From positions 1-64,000 of the forward strand of contig JAFVAN010000023.1 in the NCBI GenBank assembly GCA_017480485.1: 64,000 nt of DNA, in the 5' to 3' direction. Position 1 is the stretch's first letter, and each line of letters opens with the position of its first letter. The notes beneath the pieces were generated by a model. That model worked only from the letters and a program-made list of their open reading frames with translations. It did not search any database and was not told the origin of the DNA. Positions 26,545-33,971 of this stretch are shown in pieces. This DNA comes from Ruminococcus sp. GTDB lineage: Bacteria; Bacillota_A; Clostridia; Oscillospirales; Ruminococcaceae. Made by a program: the position numbers and the translations under genes.

Positions 26545-26576
26545 GTTAGTCCTCTTTTCGTTTTTGCTTTGTATGC

Positions 26577-26644
26577 CTTCGCCGCAGGCGGCTCGGGGAA
26601 GAACGGAAAAGGTATTCTCCCCTACGGGGGAGATACCATTTTCC
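26577..26644. repeat. Family C double hairpin
   Basis: A short GC stem CGCCGCAGGCGG followed by a long stem GGAAAAGGTATTCTCCCC/GGGGGAGATACCATTTTCC with TAC loop. It is inverted relative to the copy after upp and ends at the stop codon of the next minus-strand gene, for which it is a plausible terminator. Confidence 0.75.
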
Positions 26645-27057
26645 TATTTTAATTCTTCGATAGTATAGCCGTTTGACAGGTAATAGAGCCTGAACCAGTG
26701 GCAGCCTTCGTTGCCGATGACAAGGTTGAAGTCGTAGCGCCTGCCGTCGTCGGAGGCGTCTCCCTTTTTATAAAACAGGTCAATGCCCATCTGGTCCACC
26801 TTTTTATAGCCCCTGTCCTCCAGCATATCCTCGTAGATAATGGCGTTCCTGCCGATGAAGGTCGATTCGCCGTTTTTCTCCTTCACGGTGAAGCCATTGT
26901 TCAGATGAAAGTACACAAGGGTCGTCCGGGGCAGCTCCTTCATGCCGTAGCCGTACTCTCGGAGATATGTGTAGATGCAAACCTCGGTCAGCAGCAGGAA
27001 GGCCAAGAGGCCAACGGCCAGCACGATGAGCACTCTCTTTATTATCTTCATTTTCAT
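26644..27057 (-). CDS. Small membrane-anchored protein of unknown function
   Basis: Encodes 137 aa from the ATG after GGAAGGAGAGACAGG. A short basic start (MKMKIIKR) leads into one membrane helix (VLIVLAVGLLAFLLLTEVCIY, about 9-29), then a ~105-residue outer domain with alternating aromatic/charged residues (FNLVIGNEGCHWFRLYYLSNG near the end). Looks like a signal-anchored extracytoplasmic protein. I do not recognise the family. Monocistronic, with a strong promoter. Confidence 0.75.
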   Translation of the reverse strand: MKMKIIKRVLIVLAVGLLAFLLLTEVCIYTYLREYGYGMKELPRTTLVYFHLNNGFTVKEKNGESTFIGRNAIIYEDMLEDRGYKKVDQMGIDLFYKKGDASDDGRRYDFNLVIGNEGCHWFRLYYLSNGYTIEELK

Positions 27058-27096
27058 TCCTGTCTCTCCTTCCGATAAGTGGGTACTCTCTATTAT

Positions 27097-27125
27097 ATTA
27101 TACCATAATATAGCGCGGCTGTCAA
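27097..27125 (-). promoter_or_regulatory. Promoter of the small membrane-anchored protein
   Basis: Minus strand: TTGACA (27120-27125), 17 bp, TATAAT (27097-27102), both perfect. Confidence 0.88.
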
Positions 27126-27193
27126 TTTGTCGGAGCTCTTTTTGTGAGGGTTTTGCACGAGCAAACAGATAGTTATGAAAAGGCAATATTCGG

Positions 27194-27270
27194 TCAGAAA
27201 TGATATCTCCCCCGCAGGGGGAGATATCATTTCTGAAATCCCGCTCTCCGCCGCGCAGCGGCGGAGAGCG
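27194..27270. repeat. Family C double hairpin, perfect copy
   Basis: A perfect 20 bp stem with GCA loop (27194-27236, arm TCAGAAATGATATCTCCCCC) and a perfect 13 bp stem with GCA loop (27242-27270, arm CGCTCTCCGCCGC). It lies between two divergent promoters rather than at a gene end, so termination cannot be its only role. The rest of this 485 bp gap holds no gene. Confidence 0.85.
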
Positions 27271-27435
27271 CAGACCTTTTTATGCGGCGTCTTCGGGAAG
27301 GCTTTCCGGGGCGGTCTCTGCTGCTAAAAGGCCCCGCGCGAGCCCCAGAAGCGCCCCGGATATGTATATCATGCACAACTCCGCGGCGACTGGCGGCTGT
27401 TCTGTTATGCACCTATACAAATCTCTAATATTCTC

Positions 27436-27466
27436 TTGACAAACAATATTATATCACGTATAATAT
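27436..27466 (+). promoter_or_regulatory. padR operon promoter with overlapping palindromic operator
   Basis: TTGACA (27436-27441), 17 bp, TATAAT (27459-27464). A perfect palindrome ATATTATA-TCACG-TATAATAT spans 27446-27466 and covers the -10, a layout expected for PadR autorepression. Confidence 0.85.
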
Positions 27467-27542
27467 AGTCAATGAAACAGTATATGACAAAAGCCGGAGG
27501 GGCTCAGGCCCGTCCGACAGACAGAAGAAAGGAGGACAAACG

Positions 27543-27860
27543 ATGAGTTTTCCGATAAGCTCGGGGCTGCTGGATGCAATGGTGCTTTCAACAGTGGACA
27601 GCAGCGACACCTACGGCTACGAGATAACCCAGTACCTGAGAGGCGCTGTGGACATCTCGGAATCCACACTCTATCCGGTGCTGCGGCGGCTGCAAAAGGG
27701 TGGCCTGCTGGAGACCTACGACAAGGAGTACATGGGCCGCAACCGCCGATACTACAGGATAACCGACCAGGGGCGGGCAGTGCTGCTTGAGTCCCTTGCA
27801 GAGTGGAAGAGCTATAAGCTGAAGATCGACAGCATCCTATTAGGGGAGGAAGAAGAATAA
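27543..27860 (+). CDS. PadR-family transcriptional regulator
   Basis: Encodes 105 aa. Winged-helix core: DAMVLSTVDSSDTYGYEITQYL and ISESTLYPVLRRLQKGGLLETY, then NRRYYRITDQGRAVLLESLAEWKSY, the standard PadR signature. This short (subfamily-2) type commonly represses the operon that encodes it, and a palindrome sits on its own promoter. The stop overlaps the next start (TAATG). Start after AGAAAGGAGG. Confidence 0.93.
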   Translation: MSFPISSGLLDAMVLSTVDSSDTYGYEITQYLRGAVDISESTLYPVLRRLQKGGLLETYDKEYMGRNRRYYRITDQGRAVLLESLAEWKSYKLKIDSILLGEEEE

Positions 27861-28525
27861 TGACAAGAGAGGCATTTATCTCAGAGCTTAAAGAGAAGCT
27901 GAACCGACTGCCTCAGGGGGAGCTTGAAGCCGCCCTGGATTACTACAACGAGCTGTTTCTGGACGCGGGAGAGGACAAGGAGGAGGCCACAGCCGCCTCC
28001 CTCGGCAGCATCGACGAGATTGCGAGACAGATATATATTGACAACGGCATCGACCCCGACGGCAAGCCTGAGTTCCTGCTGGAGGAATATAACGAGCCGG
28101 AAAAGCAGGAGGAGCCTAAGGCAGGCCCCCTGCCGATACAGCAGCCCGGTCCCGCCCCCCGCTATCAGCAGCAGGGCGGCCTGAACGCCACAAAGCTTCT
28201 GCTGCTCATACTGCTGTTCCCCATCTGGCTGCCGATACTTATCGTCTGCCTGGTGCTGAGCTTCGTGGGCATCATCCTTGCCTTTGTGTTCGAGATCGTG
28301 CTCATCGCTGTGGGCGGCAGCCTGATAATCGAGGGCATACTCACGGTGGGCTACATCCCGCCCCTTGGCATAATCTACATCGGCGCGGGGCTGATACTTA
28401 CAGGCCTTTTCGTACTGACACTGCCCCTTATCGGCAAGGGCTTCTTCCGGGGCCTGAGAGGTGCTGCAAACCGCATTGCAAACAGTGCTCACAACATTCT
28501 TTTCGGAGGTGCTTACAATGGATGA
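27860..28525 (+). CDS. DUF1700 (HAAS-type) membrane protein
   Basis: Encodes 221 aa. Residues 1-60 form the helical HAAS/DUF1700 module (FISELKEKLNRLPQGELEAALDYYNELF...SIDEIARQI), followed by a Pro/Gln linker and three or four membrane helices (about 108-200). DUF1700 proteins typically follow PadR regulators in Firmicutes and are thought to partner with them or with DUF4097 proteins in envelope responses. Coupled at both ends: 1 bp overlap upstream, 8 bp overlap downstream. Confidence 0.88.
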   Translation: MTREAFISELKEKLNRLPQGELEAALDYYNELFLDAGEDKEEATAASLGSIDEIARQIYIDNGIDPDGKPEFLLEEYNEPEKQEEPKAGPLPIQQPGPAPRYQQQGGLNATKLLLLILLFPIWLPILIVCLVLSFVGIILAFVFEIVLIAVGGSLIIEGILTVGYIPPLGIIYIGAGLILTGLFVLTLPLIGKGFFRGLRGAANRIANSAHNILFGGAYNG

Positions 28526-29279
28526 GAATATGAGGCCCAAGCATTTCCCCGTGGGCGGCTGGCTCATCATCGTCGGTGTGGTGATCCTGATCATTGGCAT
28601 CATCTTCTGGAAGGTCTCGGGGGGCGCCGAAAAATACATCCCCCTCTCCACCGTCAGCGAGGAGCTTGACGCAGGAGACCTCACAGGCATAGATATCGAC
28701 GTTGGCACCTGCAAGCTGACAGTCAAGACCCACCAGAGCGACAAGGTCATGATCGAGGCCACGGACTTCCCCAAGGACGAGTACGGCTACAAGGTAGAGG
28801 ACGGCGTCTTCAAGATCTACAGCAAGCGCAATGTCCATGTTATCGGCCTTTCCTCTATGGGCCTGCCCGGCAGGAGCACAGAGATGACCGTCACCGTCCC
28901 CGAGAAGGTCTATGATCTCTTTGAGCTGGACCTCGGGGCAGGGGAGGCCGACATCAGCGGCATCAGCGCCCGGACCGCAGATCTGGACCTTGGAGCAGGG
29001 AATGTGAAGCTGGAGGACTTCGTGATCGACAAGCTTGACATCGACTGCGGCACCGGCGACCTCAAATACACCGGAGAGATCAACGAGAGCGGCGACATCG
29101 ACTGCGGCACAGGAAATGTTGAGCTAAAGCTCAGCGCCTCCTACAGCGACTATACTCTTGACATCGACAAGGGTATCGGCAGTGTGGACATCAACAAGGG
29201 CAGCGCCCCCGCCACCGGCAGAGATATAAAGCTGGACATTGACTGCGGCATAGGAAATGTCACATTAAGCTTTGAATAA
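28518..29279 (+). CDS. DUF4097 beta-helix-like membrane-anchored protein
   Basis: Encodes 253 aa from the ATG after CGGAGGTG. One TM (GGWLIIVGVVILIIGIIFW, about 13-31), then an outer domain of short repeats such as IDIDVGTCKLTVKT, LDLGAGEADISG, LDLGAGNVKLEDF and IDCGTGNVELKL, the DUF4097 pattern that forms a beta-helix. Third gene of the PadR unit; probably an envelope-stress sensor or effector facing outside. Confidence 0.88.
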   Translation: MDENMRPKHFPVGGWLIIVGVVILIIGIIFWKVSGGAEKYIPLSTVSEELDAGDLTGIDIDVGTCKLTVKTHQSDKVMIEATDFPKDEYGYKVEDGVFKIYSKRNVHVIGLSSMGLPGRSTEMTVTVPEKVYDLFELDLGAGEADISGISARTADLDLGAGNVKLEDFVIDKLDIDCGTGDLKYTGEINESGDIDCGTGNVELKLSASYSDYTLDIDKGIGSVDINKGSAPATGRDIKLDIDCGIGNVTLSFE

Positions 29280-29287
29280 TATATCAT

Positions 29288-29356
29288 AGGAAAATGCCCC
29301 TCCCCGCAGGGGGAGGGGAGCATTTTCCGAACTATCCCGAGCCGCTTTGGCGGCGC
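29288..29356. repeat. Family C double hairpin after the DUF4097 gene
   Basis: Long stem GGAAAATGC.CCTCCCC/GGGGGAGG.GCATTTTCC (29289-29328) then GCCGCTTTGGCGGC (29341-29354). Probable attenuator or terminator between the DUF4097 and PspC genes. Confidence 0.75.
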
Positions 29357-29387
29357 GGAAACTAACTAATAAATGGAGGTGATCTAT

Positions 29388-29570
29388 ATGAAACAGTTAT
29401 TCAGATCAAAGAGAAACAGGATGCTCTGCGGCGTGTGCGGAGGCCTCGGCGAGTACCTTAACGTTGACCCCAACGTTATCAGGCTGCTGGCGGTGCTCTT
29501 CGGCTGCACAGGCGCAGGCGTCATCGCCTACATCGCGGCGGCTGTCATCATCCCCGAAGAGCAGCTCTGA
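29388..29570 (+). CDS. Small PspC-domain membrane protein
   Basis: Encodes 60 aa from the ATG after GGAGGTGAT. MKQLFRSKRNRMLCGVCGGLGEYLNVDPNVIRLL is the PspC N-terminal motif; the rest is one membrane helix (GAGVIAYIAAAVIIPEEQL). PspC domains act in phage-shock/envelope stress responses. It follows PadR-DUF1700-DUF4097 and plausibly belongs to the same regulon. Confidence 0.9.
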   Translation: MKQLFRSKRNRMLCGVCGGLGEYLNVDPNVIRLLAVLFGCTGAGVIAYIAAAVIIPEEQL

Positions 29571-29580
29571 GAGAGCAAAA

Positions 29581-29648
29581 AGAAAGAGTAGCCTACCCCG
29601 CAGGGGGTAGGCTTTCTCGGAATATTTCCGAGCCGCGCAGCGGCGAGG
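29581..29648. repeat. Family C double hairpin after the PspC gene
   Basis: Stem AGAAAG..AGCCTACCCC-GCA-GGGGGTAGGCTTTCT (29581-29617) plus CGAGCCGC-GCA-GCGGCGAGG (29629-29648). Confidence 0.75.
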
Positions 29649-29654
29649 AACAAA

Positions 29655-29694
29655 AAAGGGATACTCCACCCGGCGGGGCGGAATATCCCTTTAT
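29655..29694. terminator. Bidirectional terminator between the PspC gene and rubrerythrin
   Basis: AAGGGATACTCCACCC/GGGGCGGAATATCCCTTT stem, A6 on the left and TTTATT on the right. The minus-strand U-run serves rubrerythrin. Confidence 0.7.
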
Positions 29695-29764
29695 TCGTGT
29701 TTTAGTTTGCAAGGTGACAAGGCAGAACGAAGCCCATGGCGTTCGGTCTATTCAGCCATTGTCT

Positions 29765-30424
29765 TTAGTAGTTCTCCTCGCGGACCTCGAAGTAGCTCTG
29801 GGGATGATTGCAAACGGGGCAAACGTCGGGGGCCTTGGTGCCAACTACGATGTGTCCGCAGTTGCGGCACTCCCATACCTTGACTGTGCTCTTCTCAAAG
29901 ACCTCCTTGGTCTCAACGTTCTTGAGCAGTGCGCGGTAGCGCTCCTCGTGGTGCTTCTCTATTGCAGCAACGCCGCGGAACTTGGCTGCCAGCTCCGCAA
30001 AGCCCTCGGCCTCGGCGGTCTTGGCAAAATCCTCGTACATATCTGTCCACTCGTAGTTCTCGCCGTCGGCAGCAGCCTTAAGGTTGTCGGTGGTCTTGCC
30101 TATGCCGCCCAGCTCCTTGAACCACATCTTGGCGTGCTCCTTCTCGTTGTCGGCGGTCTTGAGGAACAGCGCTGCGATCTGCTCGTAGCCCTCCTTCTTC
30201 GCAACAGAGGCGAAGTAGGTGTACTTGTTCCTGGCCTGGCTCTCGCCCGCGAAGGCGGCCTGCAGGTTCTTTTCGGTCTGGGTTCCTGCGTACTTGTTGG
30301 CCTTGGGGGCGTCGTCAATGCGCTCCAGCTTGTCGCCGGACTGCTTGCACTTTGGACAGACAGGGGTCTCTCCATCCTTTACCTCAAAGATCTCTCCGCA
30401 TACCTTGCATCTGTACAATGCCAT
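29765..30424 (-). CDS. rbr: Rubrerythrin with rubredoxin-like domains at both ends
   Basis: Encodes 219 aa. A rubredoxin-like Cys4 site at the N-terminus ([10 protein letters not shown]...CPKCKQ, about 5-25), the diiron four-helix domain in the middle ([48 protein letters not shown] supply the Glu/His ligands), and a second rubredoxin site at the C-terminus ([10 protein letters not shown]...CPVCNHP). Normal rubrerythrin has only the C-terminal site and 'reverse' types only the N-terminal one. It reduces hydrogen peroxide in anaerobes. Start after AAAGGAGGATAATAATT. Confidence 0.95.
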   Translation of the reverse strand: MALYRCKVCGEIFEVKDGETPVCPKCKQSGDKLERIDDAPKANKYAGTQTEKNLQAAFAGESQARNKYTYFASVAKKEGYEQIAALFLKTADNEKEHAKMWFKELGGIGKTTDNLKAAADGENYEWTDMYEDFAKTAEAEGFAELAAKFRGVAAIEKHHEERYRALLKNVETKEVFEKSTVKVWECRNCGHIVVGTKAPDVCPVCNHPQSYFEVREENY

Positions 30425-30445
30425 AATTATTATCCTCCTTTTTTT

Positions 30446-30515
30446 AATTCCCCACCCCTCTTTACCTTGGCGTAAGAGGCGGGGTATATCAGCCCCTCCC
30501 GGAGGGAGGGGTTTT
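30446..30515. repeat. Diverged family B-like element upstream of rubrerythrin
   Basis: CCCCACCC...GGCGGGG followed by CCCCTCCCGGAGGGAGGGG, resembling the family B copies at 33.9 and 44.3 kb in layout. Nothing else in the gap is recognisable. Confidence 0.45.
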
Positions 30516-30574
30516 CACTTTGTTTAAGCCGCAGCGTTGCTCTGACGAGACTTGCGGGCTTTTATTGTGCGCGC

Positions 30575-31015
30575 TCAGAGCTCCTTCTGCATCGGAAGGC
30601 ACTCGAATGGCCCACAGACTATCACCTCTCCGGAGACGGGGCTGTAGCCCAGCTTTTCATAAAAGCCTACAGCGGTCACCCGACTGTCGATGAGCACCCT
30701 CTTGTACCCAAGCTCCCTTATCCAAAGCTCGGCCTCGGTGACGGCCCTGCGGCCAAGGCCCTTGCCCCGATATTCGGGAAGCACCACCACGCGCCCGATG
30801 GAGACCTCACCCTCGCCAACCTCGTAAAACCTACAGGTGGCCACGGGATAGAGCCCGTCCAGCAGCACGATGTAGCGGGCGTCGGTGCCGTCGTGTTCGT
30901 CAAATTCCTCTCTCAGGGAGATGCCGTGAGCGCGGTTCATGCCCTCTACCCTTACGGAATAGGCCCCCGCTCGCTGCCACTCCTCGCTGGCTCTGATGAC
31001 CTCGATATCGCTCAT
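30575..31015 (-). CDS. GNAT-family N-acetyltransferase
   Basis: Encodes 146 aa from the ATG after GGGGAGGATAAT. The acetyl-CoA loop is VVLPEYRGKGLGRRAV (about 80-95), followed by the GNAT beta-bulge VTAVGFYEKLGYSP. Substrate unknown. It overlaps the upstream deformylase-like gene by 4 bp (ATGA), a pairing that suggests N-terminal processing and acetylation, but that is only inference. Confidence 0.9.
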   Translation of the reverse strand: MSDIEVIRASEEWQRAGAYSVRVEGMNRAHGISLREEFDEHDGTDARYIVLLDGLYPVATCRFYEVGEGEVSIGRVVVLPEYRGKGLGRRAVTEAELWIRELGYKRVLIDSRVTAVGFYEKLGYSPVSGEVIVCGPFECLPMQKEL

Positions 31016-31422
31016 ATTATCCTCCCCTCCAGATGGTCGCACTCGTGCTGGATGGTCTGGGCGGTAAAGCCAGTGAAGCTGCGGCGCCGCTTTACAAAGC
31101 TCTCATCCAGATACTCAACTGTGATCTCGGAGAAGCGGGTGACTGGGCGTGTGCCCTCCAGCGAGAGGCAGCCCTCCTCGGTCTCATAGGGCCCGGTTTT
31201 TTTGATGATCTTCGGGTTCACCATGATGTGATCCGAGGCGCCGTCGTGGAAGATTATTATCCTTTTCAGGCTGCCGATCATATTCGCGGCCATTCCCACG
31301 CAGCTGCGCCTGTTGGCCTTTAGTGTGTCGCAGAGGTCGTTTATGATCTCCCTGTCCTTGTTGGACGCGGGGGCGCTTTTTTGTGAAAGGAACTCCACGT
31401 CCCTTACGATCTCCTTTACCAT
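31012..31422 (-). CDS. Peptide deformylase-like protein with altered motif 1
   Basis: Encodes 136 aa from the ATG after AAAGGAGGCCGAA. Motif 2 EEGCLSLEG (metal Cys) and motif 3 QHECDHLEGRI (HExxH) are intact. Motif 1, normally GxGLAAxQ, reads CVGMAANMIG: the catalytic Gln is Met. This class (short, no N-terminal extension) probably binds metal but may be a weak or different hydrolase; another def may exist elsewhere. Coupled to the GNAT gene. Confidence 0.85.
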   Translation of the reverse strand: MVKEIVRDVEFLSQKSAPASNKDREIINDLCDTLKANRRSCVGMAANMIGSLKRIIIFHDGASDHIMVNPKIIKKTGPYETEEGCLSLEGTRPVTRFSEITVEYLDESFVKRRRSFTGFTAQTIQHECDHLEGRII

Positions 31423-31465
31423 TTCGGCCTCCTTTTGAAACTGCCCGCTGTATGCTATGGAAATC

Positions 31466-31494
31466 ATTATAACATACTTTTCACCAAATGTAAA
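31466..31494 (-). promoter_or_regulatory. Promoter of the deformylase-like/GNAT operon
   Basis: Minus strand: TTTACA (31489-31494), 17 bp, TATAAT (31466-31471). Divergent from the next promoter. Confidence 0.82.
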
Positions 31495-31525
31495 GGACTT
31501 AAAGATTAAAATTTTGTGCAGGCTA

Positions 31526-31554
31526 TTGAAAAAGCACACAGATTATGTTATAGT
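31526..31554 (+). promoter_or_regulatory. Promoter of the 114-aa hypothetical gene
   Basis: TTGAAA (31526-31531), 17 bp, TATAGT (31549-31554). Confidence 0.78.
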
Positions 31555-31589
31555 ATTTTCAGAAATAATTTTTTGCGGGGGTAGGGAAG

Positions 31590-31934
31590 ATGTTATTTTT
31601 CAAAAAGAAGCAGCCCGAGGGCGACTCGCCCATAAAGCAGAAGATAAAGACCATGAAGTGCCGCCAGATAAGCTATGTGGACACGGACTTTTCGGAGCTG
31701 GTGACGGCCATGCGGCGGGACCCTGCGGCTATCCTAAAGCTAAAGCCCGTGAACTACTACGCCGTGAAGAACCAGTACATAATGGCTCACATCTACACAA
31801 ACGCCGACCTGACGGAGAACTATGTTTTCTTCACCCGCATCGACTTTGAGAAGCGCACGGACAAAAGCGACTTCTTCCCCCTTGACACCGACACCTTGAA
31901 ACGCGCCCTTGCCAAGGTCGGGATAATTCTATAG
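31590..31934 (+). CDS. Hypothetical 114-aa protein
   Basis: I do not recognise this family. The start (MLFFKKKQPEGD) follows GGGGGTAGGGAAG. The sequence is soluble and mixed alpha/beta, with a conserved-looking centre (KCRQISYVDTDFSELVTAM, YAVKNQYIMAHIYTN) and no membrane helix or signal peptide. It has its own promoter and terminator, so it is a real single-gene unit. Confidence 0.75.
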   Translation: MLFFKKKQPEGDSPIKQKIKTMKCRQISYVDTDFSELVTAMRRDPAAILKLKPVNYYAVKNQYIMAHIYTNADLTENYVFFTRIDFEKRTDKSDFFPLDTDTLKRALAKVGIIL

Positions 31935-31936
31935 AA

Positions 31937-31976
31937 AAACAATACCCACCCCCTGCGGGGTGGGTATTGTTTTTTG
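31937..31976. terminator. Bidirectional terminator
   Basis: AAACAATACCCACCCC-CTGC-GGGGTGGGTATTGTTT with T6 on the plus side and A-run on the other. A CGGCGCTGCAGCGC hairpin follows (31983-31996), so it resembles family C elements. Confidence 0.85.
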
Positions 31977-32008
31977 TATCCTTCGGCGCTGCAGCGCAAT
32001 GCCGAAAA

Positions 32009-32497
32009 TCAAGATTTCTTGCCAACGTTGATAACGGCGGCCTTGGTGGATGTCACATCTGCAAGGCTCTTGGAGAGCACCTTCTCGGCCTCCGAGAGGG
32101 TCTTTTCCAGATTTGTGGAAAGCGCCTGACGGATGCTCTTTTCCTTGGCTCTTGCATCTGCAACGATGCCCTCGGCCTCCTCCTTGGCGCGCTTTACCTC
32201 GTCTCTTGCGACCTCCTTGGCCTGCTTGATGATCTCCTCCTGAGCCACCATTGCCTTTGCTCTTTCCTCGGCCTTGCGGACGATCTGCTCGGCATCCCTG
32301 TGGGCCTGAGCAATAATGCTCTTCTGCTCGGCCTCGGTCTCCTTGGCCTTTGCGATCTCCTCGGGCATATTAAGCCTGATGCTGTCTATGTACTCGCGCA
32401 TCTGGTCGCAGTCGATCATCTTCTTGCTGGAGAAGGGTACAGCTGTGGATTTTTCAAGAAGTCCGTCCATAAGCTCAAGAATCTCATCAATAGTCAT
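32009..32497 (-). CDS. Coiled-coil protein, DivIVA/ATPase-subunit-like
   Basis: Encodes 162 aa. About residues 45-145 are a continuous charged coiled coil (KETEAEQKSIIAQAHRDAEQIV...EEAEGIVADARAKEKSIRQAL). Such short proteins are often labelled ATPase or DivIVA-like because of the coil and are commonly found near coaD/rsmD in clostridia. No membrane helix. Role unknown, possibly cell-division scaffolding. Confidence 0.75.
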   Translation of the reverse strand: MTIDEILELMDGLLEKSTAVPFSSKKMIDCDQMREYIDSIRLNMPEEIAKAKETEAEQKSIIAQAHRDAEQIVRKAEERAKAMVAQEEIIKQAKEVARDEVKRAKEEAEGIVADARAKEKSIRQALSTNLEKTLSEAEKVLSKSLADVTSTKAAVINVGKKS

Positions 32498-32587
32498 TAT
32501 AATTACATCCTTTCATTATTGATCATTCAGCTGACCGCAGGACTTTGACTTCACTTCGCCTTGTGGTTCAGCATTATTACTGTGTTG

Positions 32588-32671
32588 GTTGTTCCTCGCC
32601 GCCTGCGGCGGCTCGGAGAGATGCGAAAATGCACTCCCCCGCCTACGGCGGGGAGAGCATTTTCGCCGGAA
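32588..32671. repeat. Family C double hairpin, inverted orientation
   Basis: CGCCGCCTGCGGCGG stem (about 32598-32612) then GCGAAAATGC.CTCCCC/GGGGAG.GCATTTTCGC (32625-32668). Confidence 0.75.
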
Positions 32672-32727
32672 ATCACAACTCGGGAAAGCTTCTGCGGCGC
32701 CTCACAAAGCTGCGGCGCTTTCGCCGT

Positions 32728-33216
32728 TCACTGGCCGCCCGTCATTCTCTCTATGATAGCAGATCTTATCTGCGGGGGAACGAAGTCGCTGATGTCGCCG
32801 CCGAGGCGGGCGATCTCCTTTGCCATGCTGGAGGAGAGGTACATATTCTCGGTGCTGGTGGTAAGGAACACGGTCTCGGCCCTTGGGCAGAGCTTCTTGT
32901 TTGCCAGCGCCTGCTGGAACTCGTACTCAAAGTCGCTGACGGCCCTGAGGCCCTTGACTATGGCACAGGCTCCCGTGCGCTCGAGGTAATCCGCCAGCAG
33001 ACCGTCGTGGCAGTCCACCACAACGTTTGTCAGGTCCTTGGTCACCGCCAGTATCATTTCCACCCTCTCGGCAATGGAGAAGCTGGCGCTCTGCTTGTTG
33101 GGGTTAAAGCTCACCAGAACTATCACCTTATCAAAGAGCCCTGCGGCCCGCCTGATAATGTCCAAATGTCCGTTGGTTACGGGGTCAAAGCTGCCCGGGC
33201 AGACTGCTATCCTCAT
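32728..33216 (-). CDS. coaD: Phosphopantetheine adenylyltransferase
   Basis: Encodes 162 aa, standard length. Catalyses the fourth step of CoA synthesis (phosphopantetheine + ATP to dephospho-CoA). The nucleotidyl-transferase motif is CPGSFDPVTNGHLDII (T/HxGH at residues 14-18), and the C-terminal YLSSSMAKEIARLGGDISDFVP is the ISSTxVRE-equivalent region. Start overlaps the rsmD stop by 4 bp. Confidence 0.97.
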   Translation of the reverse strand: MRIAVCPGSFDPVTNGHLDIIRRAAGLFDKVIVLVSFNPNKQSASFSIAERVEMILAVTKDLTNVVVDCHDGLLADYLERTGACAIVKGLRAVSDFEYEFQQALANKKLCPRAETVFLTTSTENMYLSSSMAKEIARLGGDISDFVPPQIRSAIIERMTGGQ

Positions 33217-33767
33217 AGCTCGTCATCCTCCGTCCTGATGTCATATACGCTAAGGGCGATCTTGCCGTAGCGATAGCGCTTTCTTAGCCTTAGCCTGCCT
33301 TGCTCCTCGGGGGGCTCGTGCTCCCGCTCGTGCTCGCAGACCACCACGCCGCCCGCGTTCATAACTCTGTCCAGAAGGGGCAGGGCCTTGTCGATGAGCC
33401 CCTGCCTGTAGGGCGGGTCCAGAAGCGCTATGTCAAAGCGCTCGCGCGTGAGCTTCAAGAAGTTCAAGCTGTCGGTGTTCTCGGCGCGGGCTGTGTCTGT
33501 GAGCTTGCAGTGTTCAAGGTTCTCCCGCACAACTGCTATGCTCTCCTTGCTCCTGTCCACAAAGGTGCAGGAGGCGGCGTCACGGCTCAGGGCCTCAATG
33601 CCAAGCTGTCCGCTGCCCGCAAAAAGGTCCAGCACTCTGGCCCCGGGGACATCGAACTGTATTATTGAATAGATGGCCTCCTTGACCATATCAGTGGTCG
33701 GCCTGACATCCTCACCCTCGAGGGTCTTGAGCTTCATGCCTCTTGCGCGGCCCGTAATAACTCTCAT
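33213..33767 (-). CDS. rsmD: 16S rRNA (guanine966-N2)-methyltransferase
   Basis: Encodes 184 aa. SAM-binding LDLFAGSGQLGIEALSR (motif I), LLDPPYRQG (catalytic DPPY) and the opening MRVITGRARGMKLKTL are the RsmD signatures. rsmD-coaD is a near-universal gene pair in Firmicutes. Its promoter is visible upstream. Confidence 0.96.
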   Translation of the reverse strand: MRVITGRARGMKLKTLEGEDVRPTTDMVKEAIYSIIQFDVPGARVLDLFAGSGQLGIEALSRDAASCTFVDRSKESIAVVRENLEHCKLTDTARAENTDSLNFLKLTRERFDIALLDPPYRQGLIDKALPLLDRVMNAGGVVVCEHEREHEPPEEQGRLRLRKRYRYGKIALSVYDIRTEDDEL

Positions 33768-33797
33768 CCAAATACCTCATTCAAACGATATACAACT

Positions 33798-33826
33798 ATT
33801 ATACTATATATTTTCTTTTTTGTCCA
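33798..33826 (-). promoter_or_regulatory. rsmD-coaD promoter
   Basis: Minus strand: TGGACA (33821-33826), 17 bp, TATAAT (33798-33803). Confidence 0.78.
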
Positions 33827-33845
33827 TACTTTAGGCGAAATTTTT

Positions 33846-33965
33846 TTAAATTCCTCCACCATCTCTCACCTGTGCGCCTGACAAGGGTCTCAGCGCCTCC
33901 CCGGAGGGGAGGCGGGTGCCTTGGTGAATGAGGCGGCGGTGCAGCCGTTCGGAAGGCTTGCGCCG
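33846..33965 (+). repeat. Dispersed ~105 bp repeat, family B, copy 1
   Basis: Core CTCAGCGCCTCCCCGGAGG continuing GGAGGCGG, then a conserved tail containing GAATGAGGCGGCGGTGCAGC and CCGTTCGG. Nearly identical to 44244-44352 and, for the tail, 44508-44575. Confidence 0.8.
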
Positions 33966-33971
33966 TATGTG

